From an uncultured Prevotellaceae bacterium (GTDB taxonomy: Bacteria > Bacteroidota > Bacteroidia > Bacteroidales > Bacteroidaceae), in assembly GCA_900318915.1 (NCBI GenBank), contig ONMI01000008.1:1-64000 (forward strand): DNA of 64,000 nucleotides. The letters are read 5' to 3'. Below, piece after piece: positions 6,761-15,723 of this stretch; within the stretch, counting starts at the first letter, position 1; each line of letters begins with the position of its first letter. A model generated the notes under the pieces. It was not told the DNA's origin. It did no database searches and saw only the letters and a list, made by a program, of their open reading frames with translations. The position numbers were made by a program, and so were the translations under genes.

Positions 6761-9154
6761 TTATTTCATCAGCCGGTTTTTCTCAAGCGTCCAGTCCTTG
6801 CGCTTCGACAGACCGTTGTCGGGGCCTTCGAACATACGGGCGGCATCGGCATCTTGCTTCAGCTGCCAGTCGAGCCAGGCCAGCGCCACCACGGTGAACT
6901 CGCCGCCGTGGGGCTGGGCATAGGTGCCGCCGTGGCCCACGGGATAGTTGGCCGCACAGGCCGGCACATGGTCTATGAGGTGGAAGTCGTCCATGCCGTT
7001 CTCATAGGCGATGTCGGTCTTGCCGCCCAGCAGGTAGATTACGGGGGTGTGTATCTCCTTCAGTTTCGATTTCGGGGGCATGGGCATGCCGCCTACGGCA
7101 CTGGCCGCATTCGAAGCCTTGAAGAGGCCGCTGTTGCACACCAGCAGGGTCTTGATGCGCGGGTCGGCACAGTTGAAGAGGGTTTGCAGACCGCCGCACG
7201 ACATGCCTGCCAGTGCGATGTTGTCTACATCGATTTTGTGGTAGTAGGGCGACTTGCGGTCGTTGTTCTGTGCGATAATCCAGTCAATCGACTCAATCTG
7301 CTGCTCCGAGGTCGACATGGGGCCTATGTAGCGCTCGTCGTCCTGGGGCATGTAGCCCGTGGCCAGCACGATGTAGCCGTGCGAGGCAATCTCGTTGAGG
7401 AATTTGTAATGCTCGAAGGGCGAGTTGGCGCAGGCGCCGTTGCCCCACACCAGCACGGGCAGTTTTCTGCTGGAGCCGAAAGCTTTCAGGTCTTTCGGCA
7501 CAAAGACAGTGTGGGCCTTCAGCGAGGGCTCCATTTTCATCACGGCCTTGTAGGGGCCGGTGCCGCCGTCCTCCACGGTGCGCTGCTGGGGCTGGCGGCC
7601 GCGCTCGGTCTCCTGCCGTTGGAAGTGGTAGAAGCGGTCTACGAAGTCAATCTGCTCGCGGTTGGGCACCATGATGAGCGAGGCACCGTTGCTGAACTGC
7701 ATCGTGGTGGCCTTGTCCTTGTCGAAGGCCGGCCAGTAGGGCAGTCCCTTGCCGTTGGGGTTGCCGGTCTTGGCAAAGTTCACCCAGTATTGCTGCAGTA
7801 TCTCGCTCACGGCAGCTTCGGCGGGATATTTGTCGGGCTGGTTCAGGAAGGTGCCGTTCAGATAGAGGATGTCGTCGGCATGGGTCACCCCGTGCCGCTT
7901 CTTGTTGCCGATGATGCTCAACTCCGATGGCTGTGCCAGGTAGGCGGCGTAGGCGGGTTGCTTGCCCGTCTTCGACTGCAGACTGGCCCAGGCGAACGAC
8001 GGCCAGGCGAAGCCCATGTCGCGGAAGGCGTCGCCATTGCTGAAGTAGGCCTCCTCGTCGGTGTTGCCGGGATAGACTCTCAGCGCTTCCTGGGCGAAGG
8101 GACCGAAGATGTGCTCCACATTTTTCCGGTAGTCCTCCGCCTTGATGGGACCTACAAACAGTGACCCTTCGTCGGAGTTGGTCATGATGATGACCGGCAC
8201 GTCGTTGTAGTCGCCGCGCTCATAGTTGCGGTAGAGGTCGTCGGTTATCACATAATTGTCCACACAGGGCCAGAAACCGCCGAAGCCCACGTCGTTGCCG
8301 GTCAGTGCGGCGGCATCCATCTGCCGCAGCTGCTTGAGCGACTTCTTCTTTAGGTGCTTTTGGAATTTGAGTCCCTGCTGTTCGGCTCCACGCTGAGAGG
8401 CATTGGTGATGAGGGTCCTGTCACCGTCCTGCCAGGGGGCGAACGAGCCGCCGCTCTGGCTGATACAGCCCTGGAAGAGGCCTTTGGCCAGGGGCGAGCC
8501 GCACAGGATGCTGCAGCTGATGGCACCGGCCGACTCGCCGAAGATGGTCACCCGCGAGGGGTCGCCGCCGAAGTTGGCGATATTGCGCTGCACCCACTGT
8601 AGGGCATAGATCTGGTCCAGCAGACCATAGTTGCCCGAGTGGCCGTCTTTCGACTCCTTGGTGAGTTCGGGATGGGCCATGAAGCCCAATGCTCCCGTGC
8701 GGTATTCCACGCTTACCACCACCACGCCGCGGCGGGCCAGGCAAGTCCACAGGTCGCCGGCATAGTGACCGGTCTGGAATCCGCCGCCGTGTATCCACAC
8801 CATCACGGGCAGGCGGTCGTTGACCGAAGTGGCCGGGGTGGCGATACCGAGATAGAGGCAGTCTTCGCTCATCTTGGGGCCCCCGTCGCCACGGGTGGGC
8901 TGGGGCGGCTGTGGAGCGAAGTCGTCGGCTTTCAGCACACCGCTCCAGGCCTTGGCGGGTTGCGGGGCTTTCCACCGTAGGTCGCCCACGGGCGGTGCGG
9001 CGTAGGGAATGGCTTTATACACGGCCAGGTCGTTACCGTCGGCCGTGGCCTCCAGGTCGCCCGTCTCCACATGGGTTTTCATGAGCGGCTGGCTGTGCAT
9101 GGCAAGAACCGCCCCGAAGAGGGCGCTTGCCAGTAGCAGGATTTTTGTTTTCAT
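6761..9154 (-). CDS. Secreted tandem esterase: type-B carboxylesterase fused to a second alpha/beta hydrolase
   Basis: The 797-residue protein begins with a signal peptide (about 1-21). The first domain (about 25-510) is a type-B carboxylesterase: oxyanion HGGG at 122-125, nucleophile S208 in GESAG, acid E329 in SDEGS and H425 in GVTHAD. The second domain (about 540-780) is another alpha/beta hydrolase with S652 in GMSCGG, D714 in GGKTD and H741 in VGHGG, a complete triad of the acetylesterase/PAF-acetylhydrolase-like kind. Two intact catalytic sites suggest removal of two kinds of ester from one polysaccharide, for example acetyl or feruloyl groups of plant cell wall. The next gene on this strand, upstream, is a CE7 esterase, probably in the same unit. 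Confidence 0.88.
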   Translation of the reverse strand: MKTKILLLASALFGAVLAMHSQPLMKTHVETGDLEATADGNDLAVYKAIPYAAPPVGDLRWKAPQPAKAWSGVLKADDFAPQPPQPTRGDGGPKMSEDCLYLGIATPATSVNDRLPVMVWIHGGGFQTGHYAGDLWTCLARRGVVVVSVEYRTGALGFMAHPELTKESKDGHSGNYGLLDQIYALQWVQRNIANFGGDPSRVTIFGESAGAISCSILCGSPLAKGLFQGCISQSGGSFAPWQDGDRTLITNASQRGAEQQGLKFQKHLKKKSLKQLRQMDAAALTGNDVGFGGFWPCVDNYVITDDLYRNYERGDYNDVPVIIMTNSDEGSLFVGPIKAEDYRKNVEHIFGPFAQEALRVYPGNTDEEAYFSNGDAFRDMGFAWPSFAWASLQSKTGKQPAYAAYLAQPSELSIIGNKKRHGVTHADDILYLNGTFLNQPDKYPAEAAVSEILQQYWVNFAKTGNPNGKGLPYWPAFDKDKATTMQFSNGASLIMVPNREQIDFVDRFYHFQRQETERGRQPQQRTVEDGGTGPYKAVMKMEPSLKAHTVFVPKDLKAFGSSRKLPVLVWGNGACANSPFEHYKFLNEIASHGYIVLATGYMPQDDERYIGPMSTSEQQIESIDWIIAQNNDRKSPYYHKIDVDNIALAGMSCGGLQTLFNCADPRIKTLLVCNSGLFKASNAASAVGGMPMPPKSKLKEIHTPVIYLLGGKTDIAYENGMDDFHLIDHVPACAANYPVGHGGTYAQPHGGEFTVVALAWLDWQLKQDADAARMFEGPDNGLSKRKDWTLEKNRLMK

Positions 9155-9215
9155 GATAGTATAGTGGTTAGCTGATGAGTGATATTTCTTAATAGTATCC
9201 GAGATATGGAGAATG

Positions 9216-11252
9216 CTATCTCACCATTTTGCGTCCGTTCACCACATAGATGCCGTGGGGCAGGGTGCTGTAGGTGGCGGTGGTGCCCATTCTCACGCCC
9301 TGCAGGTTGTACACAGCCTCCGGGGCAGTCTGTTTCATGCTTGTCTCCTCTATGCCGGCGGGGTCCTTGAGGTGGTCTTTGAAGAACTGGTTGTACTCCG
9401 TCCACCAGGTGCCTGAGGTCTCATGGCCCAGGGTGGGGTTGGTGAGGTATTTCTTCTCCGAACTCAGCAGATTGTTGTAGCTGGCCCAGTTGGTATGGGG
9501 CGGACACACATTGTCCTGCAGCGAGTAGTTCATGTAGGTGGGGCAGCTGATGAGCGTGGCCAGGTTCTTCATGTCGAAGTAGGACAGCATGCGGTACATC
9601 TCCTCGGGGAAATCGCCCATGAACGGCACGGCGGGAGCGATGGCGTTCAGGCGTCCGTCGCTCAGGGCAGCGGCGGCCAGGGTGAGTGCGCCGCCCTGGC
9701 TGGCACCCTCGGCGAAGATGTTGGCCTGCTGCACCGTCTCGCGCGAGCAGAGGAAGTCGATGGCTCTCACGGCGTCCATGAAGGCGCCGCGGTAGTAGTA
9801 ATGGTCTTCAGAGTCGAAACCGAACACGAACCAGTCGCCGTAGGTGTTGGTGTAGGGCGGACGGTTGTTGATGAGCTGGCCGCGGGTCGACACAATGAGT
9901 TCCACATAGCCGGGGTTGTCGTCGCCGCCCATGCACCAGGGATCGTAGGTGCCGCCGTCGTAGCCGTTGTAGTGGATGATGGCGGGATAGGTGCCGGGAG
10001 CGGTGGGCTCGGCGAAGTAGGCGCGGGCGATGCCCTCACCGTTGGTGTCGCTCACCGAGTGGTATTCGAGCAGGTACACCTTGCGGCGGGCTGTCGACTT
10101 GCCGGGAATCTCGGTCAGTGTATACTGCGGATTCACCTCGGCCAGGTCGGCCTTCGCTTTCTGCCAGAAGGAGCCGAAGTCGTCCTGCATGTCGGGGGCG
10201 GAGACGATGTGTTCGGGGTCGTAGCCGAAGACGAAAGCGCGGGCCACCTCATTGTCCACCAGGATGGTGGCGGTGTAGAAACCGGGCTCCAGTGCCATCT
10301 CGGCGGTGTTGAGCTGGTAGGGCAGGGTGGCACCGGCCGCCACCGTCTGGGTGGCTTCCATCGAGTAGCTCTTCGTGTTCTTGTCGTCTTTCACGTTCAG
10401 CACGATGTGCACATCGGCATCCGCGGCGGTGGGGTTGGTGATGTTCACGGTGAAGGCGGGTGTCTCGCCTTCCGTCCACAGCCACTGGTGCACCACGGGC
10501 ACACTGAGCTGCAGTTTGGAGAGGTCTTCCTCGCCGATGATGTCAACGCTCGTCAGGGTGAAGCCTACGCCCTGCACAATGCAGCCGTTGCCTTTCAGCT
10601 CGGTCAGCATGTCGGCGGTGATGGTGATGTCGGTGTGCTCACCGCTCAGCTGCACAAAACTGGCCATGTCGGGCATCTCGGCCCAGGATCCGGTGCGCAG
10701 AATGGCCTGTGCGCCGCTCAGCAGGTCCTTGAAGTGCAGACGTATTATCTTGCCCACGGCGGCACCGGTGAAGCAGGAGGCGGGCAGGGTCACGAAGCCG
10801 CTCCAGTCGTTGGGCACCACTTTCTCGCCTATCCACACGGCATGCTCCAGTCCGGCGCCGCCATTGCCGGCGTTCAACTCTATCGAGGTGAGGGTGTAGC
10901 CGATGCCGGTCACCACCATGCCGTGCTGCTGCAGGTCGTCGAGCATGCCTGTGGTGAGGTAATAGCTCACATGGTCGTCGGCGGCCGAGATGAGTATGTT
11001 GCCGGCGTGGGTCAGGTCGGCCCAGTTGCCGTTGCGCAGCGACACTTGCGGCCAGTCGGTCTGGCCGGTGAAGATGAAGTTCAGTCGCAGTTCGTCGCCC
11101 ACCTGTGCGTCGGCAAAGGCGGAAGCGCTCACTTGCACGGAGCCGCCTCCGCTCCAGGAGATGGCTTCTTCGCCGGTCCACAGGGTGGCGGCACTCAGAG
11201 TGGCAGCCCACAGCAGGGTGAGCAGGGATAGTAGATGTCGTAAATTTTTCAT
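9216..11252 (-). CDS. Secreted CE7-family acetyl (xylan) esterase with duplicated N-terminal beta modules
   Basis: The 678-residue protein has a signal peptide (1-21), two related beta-rich modules (about 24-125 and 138-240) and a linker domain (250-345). A CE7 alpha/beta hydrolase follows (350-630), with the signature RGQ (457-459), S518 in GASQG, D580 in LQDNV and H610 in LGHE. CE7 enzymes remove acetyl groups from xylo-oligosaccharides and related substrates. The C-terminus (TLPHGIYVVNGRKMVR) looks like a short Prevotella-type secretion tail. The repeated modules share patterns such as SLRNGNWADL versus ILRTGSWAEM and may bind glycan. It lies 61 bp before the tandem esterase. Confidence 0.88.
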   Translation of the reverse strand: MKNLRHLLSLLTLLWAATLSAATLWTGEEAISWSGGGSVQVSASAFADAQVGDELRLNFIFTGQTDWPQVSLRNGNWADLTHAGNILISAADDHVSYYLTTGMLDDLQQHGMVVTGIGYTLTSIELNAGNGGAGLEHAVWIGEKVVPNDWSGFVTLPASCFTGAAVGKIIRLHFKDLLSGAQAILRTGSWAEMPDMASFVQLSGEHTDITITADMLTELKGNGCIVQGVGFTLTSVDIIGEEDLSKLQLSVPVVHQWLWTEGETPAFTVNITNPTAADADVHIVLNVKDDKNTKSYSMEATQTVAAGATLPYQLNTAEMALEPGFYTATILVDNEVARAFVFGYDPEHIVSAPDMQDDFGSFWQKAKADLAEVNPQYTLTEIPGKSTARRKVYLLEYHSVSDTNGEGIARAYFAEPTAPGTYPAIIHYNGYDGGTYDPWCMGGDDNPGYVELIVSTRGQLINNRPPYTNTYGDWFVFGFDSEDHYYYRGAFMDAVRAIDFLCSRETVQQANIFAEGASQGGALTLAAAALSDGRLNAIAPAVPFMGDFPEEMYRMLSYFDMKNLATLISCPTYMNYSLQDNVCPPHTNWASYNNLLSSEKKYLTNPTLGHETSGTWWTEYNQFFKDHLKDPAGIEETSMKQTAPEAVYNLQGVRMGTTATYSTLPHGIYVVNGRKMVR

Positions 11253-11273
11253 AGGTTTATGCTGTTAGATGCT

Positions 11274-11282
11274 GCGAAGATA
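11274..11282 (-). promoter_or_regulatory. Possible -7 box for the CE7 esterase
   Basis: On the minus strand tatcttcgc differs from TAnnTTTGC at one position and lies 21 bp before the esterase start. Confidence 0.35.
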
Positions 11283-11335
11283 ATAAAAAATGTGTTTTTG
11301 TAAGGGTTTGTCGGCGTTTTTTATCCTAATTTGCG

Positions 11336-11344
11336 TACTTTTGC
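11336..11344 (+). promoter_or_regulatory. -7 box that excludes the first ATG of the Fur-family gene
   Basis: tacttttgc matches TAnnTTTGC exactly and directly abuts an in-frame ATG at 11345. Transcription from it would start several bases inside that codon, so the ATG at 11378 is the usable start. Confidence 0.6.
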
Positions 11345-11377
11345 ATGGATTTTTATTCCAATCAACCAGCTGAAGGT

Positions 11378-11806
11378 ATGAACAGTGATTCTTTTTGTGA
11401 ACTACTCGTCGACCATGGCATACGCCCCACGGCCAACCGCATCCTGGTGGTGAAGACACTGGAGAGGGCGGGACGGCCCCTCTCGATGAGCGAGATAGAG
11501 GAAATGCTCGTCACAATCGACAAGTCGATTGTGTCGCGCACCCTGGCCCTGCTGCGCGAGCACCATGCCGTGCATGTGATAGAGGGCGCCCATGAGGGTG
11601 TGCGCTATGAGCTCTGCCACAGCCACGACGAGCATGCCGATACCGACACTCATGCACATTTCTACTGCGAGTGCTGCCACCGCACTTTCTGCCTCGACGG
11701 GGTTCCCGTGCCCGAGATGGAGGTGCCCGATGGGTTCGTGCTCTCCACGGCCAGTTTCATGGCCAAGGGGCTCTGCCCGGCTTGCAGTGCCAAAATGCGG
11801 CACTAA
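11378..11806 (+). CDS. Fur-family metal-dependent transcription regulator
   Basis: The 142-residue product has the Fur fold. A winged helix with GIRPTANRILVVKTLERAG and VDKSIVSRTLALLREHHAVH-like spacing occupies about 1-75. A dimerisation and metal domain follows, with the His-rich HSHDEHADTDTHAHFYC and two CxxC pairs (CECC, CPAC) for structural zinc. A longer reading from 11345 would add 11 residues, but a -7 promoter box ends at 11344, so 11378 is chosen. Whether it senses iron, zinc or peroxide cannot be told from sequence. It stands alone, divergent from the CE7 esterase. Confidence 0.88.
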   Translation: MNSDSFCELLVDHGIRPTANRILVVKTLERAGRPLSMSEIEEMLVTIDKSIVSRTLALLREHHAVHVIEGAHEGVRYELCHSHDEHADTDTHAHFYCECCHRTFCLDGVPVPEMEVPDGFVLSTASFMAKGLCPACSAKMRH

Positions 11807-11938
11807 AGATACCGCCCCTTCTGCCGCTATTCTGCCAAACCTATGTAAAAAATAGCCGATTTGACAAAATAATGGGTAATAGAGGTGAATGAAGCACCAC
11901 AATATTTGCACACTCTATGCGTTATAGACAATAAAGAC

Positions 11939-13525
11939 ATGAAATCTGCAATGAAGCGTAATCTTTTGGTGGCGCTCGCCTTGGTTTGCTCCTTCTCACT
12001 CTCAGCGCAGGAGGAGCGGAAAAACCGTGGCCCTATCGATTTGACCGAAAACCTTCAATATAACGTGGAGGCTCAGACCTCTTTCTCCGAGGGGAAGACA
12101 CCGCTCTGGTTGAATGCCAACCGCTACGGCCTCTCCTCGCTCGATGAGATGAACGGCTATCTGCGCGCCGGTGTGGAGCGGCCCCTGCGCACCGACTCGC
12201 TGCGGCGCTGGGGCGTGGGCTATGGGGTGGATGTGGCCGTGCCCTATCATTTCACAAGCAGCGTGGTGATGCAGCAGGCCTATGCCGAGGCACGCTGGCT
12301 GCACGGTGTACTGACCGTGGGCAGCAAGCAGCAGCCCATGGAGCTGAAGAACAACCGGCTCAGCACCGGCGCACAGACGCTCGGCATCAATGCCCGCCCA
12401 GTGCCCCAGGTTCGGCTCTCACTGCCCGACTACTGGACGCTGCCCGGCACCAACTACTGGGTGCATCTGAAGGGTCACATCGCCTATGGCAAGATGACCG
12501 ACCAGAACTGGCAGCACGATTTCACCGCCCGCCAGCAGAGCTATGCCGACGGCATGCTCTACCACAGCAAGGCCGGCTATCTTATGATAGGCAAGGAAGA
12601 CGCCTTCTATCCCCTCTCCGTGGAACTTGGACTGGAAATGGCCTCCACCTTCGGCGGCACGGCCCATGTGCGCCAGCTCGACGGCACGATGCAGACCTAT
12701 GAGGGAGAGAAGGGCTTGAAGTCGATGTGGCACGCTTTCGTGCCCGGCGGAGCCGACAGCGGCGAGGATGTCTATCAGAATGCCGAGGGCGACCAGCTGG
12801 GCAGTTGGATGGCACGTGTCAACTGGAACAGCGAGACCTGGCGCCTCAGCTTCTATGCCGACAAATTCTTCGAGGACCACTCCTCCATGCTGCAGCTCGA
12901 CTACGACGGCTACGGGGAGGGCGACGAGTGGCAGGCCAAGAAGAAGCACCGCTACCTGCTCTACGATTTCAAAGACTGGATGCTGGGCACCGAACTGCAG
13001 TTCAAGTACGGCACTTGGCTCAGGCACATCGTCTTCGAGTATCTCTACACCAAATATCAGAGCGGTCCCATCTATCACGACCATACCCGCGGCCTGAAAG
13101 ACCATGTGGGCGGCATGGACAATTTCTACAACCACTACATCTATCCCGGATGGCAGCACTGGGGGCAGGTCATGGGCAATCCGCTCTACCGCTCACCGCT
13201 CTACAACGACGACGGCAGCATCGAGGTGCTCGACAACCGTTTTACCGCTCTCCACCTCGGCTTGGACGGAGGCTACAACGACTTCTCCTACCGGATGCTC
13301 GCCACCTGGCAGCAGGGCGTGGGTACCTATCACCATCCCTTCACCCGCTCGCACCACAACCTGAGCGTGCTGCTCGAGGGCATGTGGCAGCCTACAAAGG
13401 GTGCCCTGCGCGGCTGGACACTCTGCGCCGCCTACGGCATGGACCTGGGTGCCATCCTAGGCAACAACTACGGCCTCCAAGTCACGGTGGCACGGCACGG
13501 ACTTTTCAAGGACAAAAAAAAATAG
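11939..13525 (+). CDS. Outer-membrane capsule-assembly (Wzi-like) protein
   Basis: The product (528 residues from the start at 11939) has a signal peptide ending ...SFSLSAQ and alternating beta-strand patterns rich in Trp, Tyr and Gly along its length. It fits the Wzi-type beta-barrel family found in this phylum. Typical stretches include ARWLHGVLTVGSKQQPMELK, HIAYGKMTDQNW and YHDHTRGLKDHVGG. Wzi-like proteins help assemble or attach surface polysaccharide. An earlier ATG at 11885 would put 18 unlikely residues before the signal peptide; another ATG at 11951 is also possible. An exopolysaccharide operon lies at 20-31 kb, which fits the role. The lipoprotein gene follows after 9 bp. Confidence 0.82.
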   Translation: MKSAMKRNLLVALALVCSFSLSAQEERKNRGPIDLTENLQYNVEAQTSFSEGKTPLWLNANRYGLSSLDEMNGYLRAGVERPLRTDSLRRWGVGYGVDVAVPYHFTSSVVMQQAYAEARWLHGVLTVGSKQQPMELKNNRLSTGAQTLGINARPVPQVRLSLPDYWTLPGTNYWVHLKGHIAYGKMTDQNWQHDFTARQQSYADGMLYHSKAGYLMIGKEDAFYPLSVELGLEMASTFGGTAHVRQLDGTMQTYEGEKGLKSMWHAFVPGGADSGEDVYQNAEGDQLGSWMARVNWNSETWRLSFYADKFFEDHSSMLQLDYDGYGEGDEWQAKKKHRYLLYDFKDWMLGTELQFKYGTWLRHIVFEYLYTKYQSGPIYHDHTRGLKDHVGGMDNFYNHYIYPGWQHWGQVMGNPLYRSPLYNDDGSIEVLDNRFTALHLGLDGGYNDFSYRMLATWQQGVGTYHHPFTRSHHNLSVLLEGMWQPTKGALRGWTLCAAYGMDLGAILGNNYGLQVTVARHGLFKDKKK

Positions 13526-13534
13526 ACTATCGGT

Positions 13535-13972
13535 ATGCGAAAATTCTACTATATCCTTCTGGCATTCACCACACTCTGCATCATGGCGTCGTGTGAGCTG
13601 GAACCGTCGTCCGACGGCAGCCTCTACGGCTTCTGGCACCTCGAAAGTATCGACTCTATCGAGGGCGGGACGGCCGACTTGCGCGACCAGCTCATTTTCT
13701 GGGGGGTGCAAAGCAACCTGATAGAATGTTCCGACCGCTCCAATGCCCACTCGCCTGTCATCTTCCGCTTTGAGCGGCAGGACAACTCGCTACACATGGG
13801 GCAGGCCTACTACAATCTGCGTGAGCAGGGCGACCCCGAGGTGACCGACGTGACGCGTCTGCACACCTACGGCATCGGTGCGCTGCAGCCCGTTTTTGAG
13901 ATAGAGAAGTTGAAGACTGACCGTCTGGTGCTCACCGATGGGGTGGTGCGCCTCTTGTTCAAGAAATTCTAA
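13535..13972 (+). CDS. Lipocalin-like lipoprotein
   Basis: The 145-residue protein has a lipoprotein signal with the lipobox IMASC (Cys20). It continues with a small beta-rich domain: LYGFWHLESIDS, SPVIFRFERQDNSLHMGQAY and DRLVLTDGVVRLLFKKF. This strand order resembles the lipocalin-like domains common in Bacteroidales lipoproteins. It is expected in the periplasm or at the outer membrane. It starts nine bases after the Wzi-like gene, so the two are probably cotranscribed, and its 3' end overlaps or abuts the DUF1919-like gene. Confidence 0.75.
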   Translation: MRKFYYILLAFTTLCIMASCELEPSSDGSLYGFWHLESIDSIEGGTADLRDQLIFWGVQSNLIECSDRSNAHSPVIFRFERQDNSLHMGQAYYNLREQGDPEVTDVTRLHTYGIGALQPVFEIEKLKTDRLVLTDGVVRLLFKKF

Positions 13973-14573
13973 ACTTGTGGGAAGTCACATCCGCCGCTTG
14001 GGGCTGCACCATTATCCTTTCACCATCATCTCCAACAACTGTTGGGGAGCCCACTGCTACCGCTTTTACCGCCTGCCCTTCGACACGCCCACCATCGGCC
14101 TCTACATCTTCACGCCCGACTATATGCGCATGGTGCAGAATCTCCGCCATTATATGGAGCAGGAACTACGTTTCATCTCCTGCGATGAGTCGAAATACCG
14201 TGATATCCTCCGTGCCCGGGGAGAGGAGCAGGTGCCCATCGGGCTGCTCGATGATGTGGAGATTGTGTTCCTTCATTACAAGAGCCGTGAGGAGGCACTG
14301 GATAAATGGCAGCGCCGCGTGAAACGCATCCATTGGGATAATCTCTACTTCAAACTGGCCGAGATGAACGAGTGCACCGATGAGCATCTCAAGGCTTTCG
14401 ATGCGCTGCCCTATAAAAACAAGTTTGTCTTCACCATCCATCCCCGTCCCGACATCCGCTGCGCCATCCACTATCCCGGCTATGAACAGCAGGGCTATAT
14501 CTCCGACGACACCACCTTCTTCAGCCGTGGCCTCAACCTGCGCCGATTCGCCAACGGAATGCTGTGGAAGTGA
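13938..14573 (+). CDS. DUF1919-like protein (exopolysaccharide-associated)
   Basis: The protein contains FTIISNNCWGAHCYRFY, PTIGLYIFTPDYMRM, PIGLLDDVEIVFLHYKS and RRVKRIHWDNLYFKL, which mark the DUF1919 family seen in polysaccharide gene clusters. Biochemical function is not established; a sugar-transfer role has been supposed. The first ATG (13938) overlaps the lipoprotein gene by 35 bp and adds residues read out of frame through its conserved end. A GTG at 13977, four bases after the lipoprotein stop, gives a more family-like N-terminus (VGSHIRRLGLHHYPF). Either start is possible; I give the longer. Confidence 0.75.
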   Translation: MGWCASCSRNSKLVGSHIRRLGLHHYPFTIISNNCWGAHCYRFYRLPFDTPTIGLYIFTPDYMRMVQNLRHYMEQELRFISCDESKYRDILRARGEEQVPIGLLDDVEIVFLHYKSREEALDKWQRRVKRIHWDNLYFKLAEMNECTDEHLKAFDALPYKNKFVFTIHPRPDIRCAIHYPGYEQQGYISDDTTFFSRGLNLRRFANGMLWK

Positions 14574-14580
14574 AAAAGCA

Positions 14581-14616
14581 CTGTGCCTGCACGACACCGA
14601 AGTCATGCAGGCACAG
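14581..14616. terminator. Hairpin between convergent genes
   Basis: ctgtgcctgca (14581-14591) and tgcaggcacag (14606-14616) form a perfect 11-bp stem with a 14-base loop between the DUF1919-like gene and the convergent lipoprotein gene. T-runs are weak. Confidence 0.55.
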
Positions 14617-14652
14617 CTGTATAGATAGTCGTTTTACAGATAAGTTTTTGGC

Positions 14653-15189
14653 TTACTTCATTTTCAGCGATTCGAGCACCTTGAGCACCACCTCATTGTC
14701 GGCGGTTTTCACATTGCTCGTATTCACCTTGATGACCCCGCTTTCACCATCACCAATCTTCAGAATGGCTGCGAATGAATCGCCGGCATCCTGCTTCCAA
14801 AGGAAGGTGCCGTAGGTGTTGCTGCCATAAGTTTTCTCACCCAGGTCTTGCATACCGGAGATATTCATTATAATCTGGCACTCCTGCTTGAAATTGGCAG
14901 CATCATCGTAAACGAAGTTGAGTCCCTCGGCATATTCCTTTCCGACGCTGATTTCATTGTCCTGTATTTTTCTCACCTCCCATTCGGCGGGAATGTCGAC
15001 GCTGAACTTTGCACACTCCACGGTGCACGGTCCCATAGTGCCTTCTTTCACTTCCTGGCTCTCTGCCCCGGCAGTCTGTTCCTCGGCAGCAGGCTCTGCG
15101 CCTTCTGCATTTGCTTCACTCTTGTTACCGCACGATACCATGACTATAGCTGCTACAGCCACGATGGCAAACTGGAAAAACTTCTTCAT
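14653..15189 (-). CDS. Lipoprotein of unknown function
   Basis: The 178-residue protein has a lipoprotein signal with lipobox MVSC and the mature start CGNKSEANAEG, followed by an Ala/Glu-rich linker (about 25-50). A compact domain follows with FSVDIPAEWEVRKIQDNEIS and IIMNISGMQDLGEKTYGSNT. The PAEW pattern recalls small domains of surface lipoproteins, but no family is assigned. It lies 23 bp downstream of another lipoprotein gene that shares the CGNKSEA start, so the two may form an operon and derive from one ancestor at least in their leaders. Confidence 0.75.
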   Translation of the reverse strand: MKKFFQFAIVAVAAIVMVSCGNKSEANAEGAEPAAEEQTAGAESQEVKEGTMGPCTVECAKFSVDIPAEWEVRKIQDNEISVGKEYAEGLNFVYDDAANFKQECQIIMNISGMQDLGEKTYGSNTYGTFLWKQDAGDSFAAILKIGDGESGVIKVNTSNVKTADNEVVLKVLESLKMK

Positions 15190-15212
15190 AACTTGTTAAT
15201 ATTTAATGTTCT

Positions 15213-15650
15213 TTACACTTTGGGTACACCCAGTTCCTCCATGGTCTTGGCTATCCACTCCTCGTCGATGGCTTTTCCTCCCTCCGACTGTTTGGCAGTA
15301 GCGGCAAACTCCTTGATAAGTGTCGGGAAATCGGCAAAATCCTTGGTTATTTTCTCCAAGTCGGCCGGCTGTGCCTGGTCCATGGCCACAGCGAAGGGCT
15401 TGTAAGCCTCGATAGCTTTCTTATACTGCTCTTTCCACTCGTCGGTGCTCCATTTTGCACCCTCGGCCTTGGCCTTGGCTACGATGTCGGCCAGCGAAGC
15501 TGGCTGTTCGGCTGCGGGAGCGGCTTCTTCAGCGGCAGCTGCTTCGATAGCCTGCTCACCTTCAGCGGCAGGTGCCTCACTCTTGTTTCCACACGAAGCC
15601 ACCATCAGTCCGGTAGCCATGATTGCTAAACCCAGAATTGTTTTTTTCAT
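15213..15650 (-). CDS. Alanine-rich lipoprotein of unknown function
   Basis: The 145-residue protein has the lipobox MVASC and begins as mature CGNKSEAPAAEG. An Ala/Glu-rich spacer (about 25-52) precedes a helical domain (LADIVAKAKAEGAKWSTDEW, FADFPTLIKEFAATAKQ). No enzymatic motif is seen. It is the first gene of a likely two-gene unit with the lipoprotein at 14653-15189. The helical domain resembles small uncharacterised Prevotella lipoproteins; function unknown. Confidence 0.75.
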   Translation of the reverse strand: MKKTILGLAIMATGLMVASCGNKSEAPAAEGEQAIEAAAAEEAAPAAEQPASLADIVAKAKAEGAKWSTDEWKEQYKKAIEAYKPFAVAMDQAQPADLEKITKDFADFPTLIKEFAATAKQSEGGKAIDEEWIAKTMEELGVPKV

Positions 15651-15723
15651 TGTCGATAAGGATTAAAAATGTAAAAATGGTTTTATAAAGGTTATTATTG
15701 TTGTGCTGTTCTTTGGTGGACAT

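Noticed and set aside
9423..11231. 602-codon plus-strand frame opposite the CE7 esterase
   Set aside because: Antisense shadow; the CE7 frame has the complete catalytic triad and signal peptide.
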